From NCBI GenBank assembly GCA_963169665.1, contig CAUJET010000048.1:1-45556 (forward strand): a stretch of 45,556 nt of DNA, in the 5' to 3' direction. The notes beneath the pieces were generated by a model. That model searched no databases and was not told the DNA's origin. It saw nothing but the letters and a program-made list of their open reading frames with translations. Within the stretch, counting starts at the first letter, position 1. Every line of letters begins with the position of its first letter. This DNA comes from Actinomycetota bacterium. GTDB lineage: Bacteria > Actinomycetota > Acidimicrobiia > Acidimicrobiales > Ilumatobacteraceae. This document shows positions 44,222-45,556 of the stretch, in pieces. The translations under genes and the position numbers were made by a program.

Positions 44222-44475
44222 TCGGCGGACCCGTCCATCATCTCGTCGGCGGCGGCCCGTCGGCGATCGGCGAGCAACTCGGAGACGAGGTCGGCGCCGG
44301 TCAGATCTCGCCGCACCATCCGCTTCAGCTGATCGCGGGTCAGCAGCACGATCCCGTCGGCGGTCTCGATCATCGTGACGGGAGTACCAGCGATGAGTCC
44401 GGCGTGTTGACGGAGCTCGGCCGGCACCACCAACCGCCCCCGATCTCCCATCACCGTTGCATGTGTCCCACGCAT
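44218..44475 (-). CDS. AbrB/MazE-type antitoxin of the VapBC pair
   Basis: An 85-residue protein with a swapped-hairpin AbrB fold (MRGTHATVMGDRGRLVVPAELRQHAGLIAGTPV), where GDRGRLVVPAELR is the DNA-binding signature. The C-terminal helix (LTGADLVSELLADRRRAAADEMM) should cover the toxin active site. It would neutralise the PIN toxin and repress its own promoter. The ATG at 44475 is preferred to a GTG at 44481 because a TACGCT box lies 6 nt upstream. No ribosome site is present. Confidence 0.88.
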   Translation of the reverse strand: MRGTHATVMGDRGRLVVPAELRQHAGLIAGTPVTMIETADGIVLLTRDQLKRMVRRDLTGADLVSELLADRRRAAADEMMDGSAE

Positions 44476-44481
44476 ACACAC

Positions 44482-44487
44482 AGCGTA
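44482..44487 (-). promoter_or_regulatory. Leaderless-type -10 box (TACGCT) for the toxin-antitoxin operon
   Basis: Minus-strand hexamer 6 nt before the antitoxin ATG at 44475, in the 131-bp divergent space to the DUF255 gene. It is the obvious target for autoregulation. Confidence 0.5.
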
Positions 44488-44593
44488 CCACTCACTGCAA
44501 CGATGTGGGTCATCACGCCCTGCTTCGCCACCCCGTCACCGCGACGACACCGGGGCGACACGCACCGACGCCCTGGTGAACGGTCCGCTCCCC

Positions 44594-44599
44594 TACGGT
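44594..44599 (+). promoter_or_regulatory. Leaderless-type -10 box (TACGGT) for the DUF255 gene
   Basis: Plus-strand hexamer 7 nt before the ATG at 44607. The GAGG between box and start is too close for efficient ribosome binding, so a leaderless transcript is the simpler reading. Confidence 0.5.
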
Positions 44600-44606
44600 G
44601 AGGTGC

Positions 44607-45556
44607 ATGGCAAACCGCCTCGCGAACGAGACCTCCCCCTACCTCCGCCAGCACCAGGACAACCCGGTCGACTGGTACGCCTGGGGCGAGGAGGCCTTCG
44701 CAGCCGCCCGTGAACGCAACGTGCCGATCCTGCTGAGCGTCGGCTACTCGGCCTGCCACTGGTGCCACGTGATGGCCCACGAGTGCTTCGAGGACGACGA
44801 GGTCGCCGAGGTCACCAACCGCCTGTTCGTCAACATCAAGGTCGACCGCGAGGAGCGTCCCGACGTCGACTCGATCTACATGGACGCAGTGCAGGCGATG
44901 ACCGGACGCGGCGGCTGGCCGATGACGGTGTTCCTCACGCCCGACGGCAAGCCGTTCTTCGGCGGCACCTACTTCCCCAAGCCCACGTTCCTCCAGCTGC
45001 TCGCGGCGATCGACGACGTGTGGCGCAACAAGCCGGCCGACGTGCAGCAGAACGTCGGCGCGCTGATGGAGGCGATCGACCGCACCCGCACCGTGGCGGC
45101 GGCCAAGGAGGTCCCCGGTGCGTCGATGATCGACCTCGGGCTGCAGCAGCTCGCCAAGTCGTTCGATGCACAGTGGGGCGGCTTCGGCACGGCACCGAAG
45201 TTCCCGTCCACCAACAGCATCGAGCTCGTGCTGCGCGCCCACCTGCGCACCGGCCACCCCGACCCGCGCCGCGTGGTCGACACCACCCTGCAGGCCATGG
45301 CCTCCGGCGGGATGTATGACCATCTCGGCGGCGGGTTCGCCCGCTACTCCACCGACGAGCACTGGCTCGTCCCCCACTTCGAGAAGATGCTCTACGACCA
45401 GGCGCTGCTGGCCCGCATCTACGTTCGCGCCGCGCTCGTCTTCGACGACCCCGTGTATCGCCAGGTCGCGAGCGAGACCATCGACTACGTCCTGCGCGAG
45501 CTCCGCCATCCCGACGGCGGGTTCTTCTCGGCCGAGGATGCCGACTCGCTCGACGC
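44607..45556 (+). CDS. DUF255 thioredoxin-fold protein (YyaL/SSP411-like), 3' truncated by the window
   Basis: The first 316 codons of a protein expected to have about 650-700. The opening MANRLANETSPYLRQHQDNPVDWYAWGEEAF is the DUF255 hallmark. A thioredoxin-like CxxC is C50/C53 in SACHWCHVMAHECFED. MTGRGGWPMTVFLTPDGKPFFGGTYFP is near-invariant in the family. A six-hairpin glycosidase-like domain begins after about 180 (WGGFGTAPKFPSTN, DHLGGGFARYSTDEHWLVPHFEKMLYDQALLARIY). Bacterial function is not settled; both a redox and a sugar-epimerase-like role have been suggested for the fold. No stop occurs before the window ends. Confidence 0.93.
   Translation, partial: MANRLANETSPYLRQHQDNPVDWYAWGEEAFAAARERNVPILLSVGYSACHWCHVMAHECFEDDEVAEVTNRLFVNIKVDREERPDVDSIYMDAVQAMTGRGGWPMTVFLTPDGKPFFGGTYFPKPTFLQLLAAIDDVWRNKPADVQQNVGALMEAIDRTRTVAAAKEVPGASMIDLGLQQLAKSFDAQWGGFGTAPKFPSTNSIELVLRAHLRTGHPDPRRVVDTTLQAMASGGMYDHLGGGFARYSTDEHWLVPHFEKMLYDQALLARIYVRAALVFDDPVYRQVASETIDYVLRELRHPDGGFFSAEDADSLD

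Overview
This is a high-GC actinobacterial chromosome segment with no rRNA, tRNA, insertion sequence or CRISPR array that I can see. The gene content fits a deep-branching actinobacterium. I suspect Acidimicrobiia, close to Ilumatobacter, but that is an inference from gene style and not a database result. Supporting markers are PimA/PatA/PgsA phosphatidylinositol-mannoside genes, a mycothiol ligase (MshC), an F420-type NADP reductase, an InhA-like enoyl reductase, a WS/DGAT acyltransferase, and many genes with a TANNNT box 6-8 nt upstream of the start codon (leaderless transcripts).

Layout. 1-90: end of a dienelactone-hydrolase-like gene. 119-5333: ruvC-ruvA-ruvB, a single-Cys peroxiredoxin, YebC/PmpR, and pdxT/pdxS (PLP synthase), all minus strand. 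5455-9436: pimA, lemA, htpX and a DUF3048 lipoprotein. 9473-10372: a luciferase-like oxidoreductase. 10348-17749: a tightly packed seven-gene minus-strand operon (HprK-like kinase, B12-binding-type radical SAM enzyme, two methyltransferases, M20 metallopeptidase, SDR, PhyH dioxygenase) that I cannot assign to a known pathway. 17904-19316: WS/DGAT. 19475-26841: patA, pgsA, a HIT protein, a RIO1-type kinase with a leader ORF, thrS and plsC. 27064-29743: mshC, an F420-dependent NADP reductase, and InhA/FabI. 29908-33196: two secreted proteins, one with a 15-bp minisatellite and one a VanY-like peptidase with three exported repeats. 33197-43736: a large signalling locus. 43856-44475: a VapBC-type toxin-antitoxin pair. 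44607-end: a truncated DUF255/YyaL thioredoxin-fold gene.

The order thrS / HIT / pgsA / patA / pimA / pdxS / pdxT / yebC / ruvCAB mirrors the Mycobacterium tuberculosis Rv2614c-Rv2592c block. Here about 10 kb, holding the unknown operon, the oxidoreductase and the WS/DGAT gene, lies between pimA and patA.

The most striking locus is a sensor histidine kinase built from 13 tandem GAF domains. It is split into two ORFs by what looks like an 11-bp duplication inside the tenth GAF domain. Removing 11 bp gives one protein of 2,496 residues. Downstream are a single-domain response regulator and a receiver-class III cyclase protein. A DUF559 (Vsr-like) nuclease gene sits between the kinase and the regulator, bracketed by two related palindromes; a third related copy lies about 16 kb away. 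All functional statements come from motif reading without database searches.
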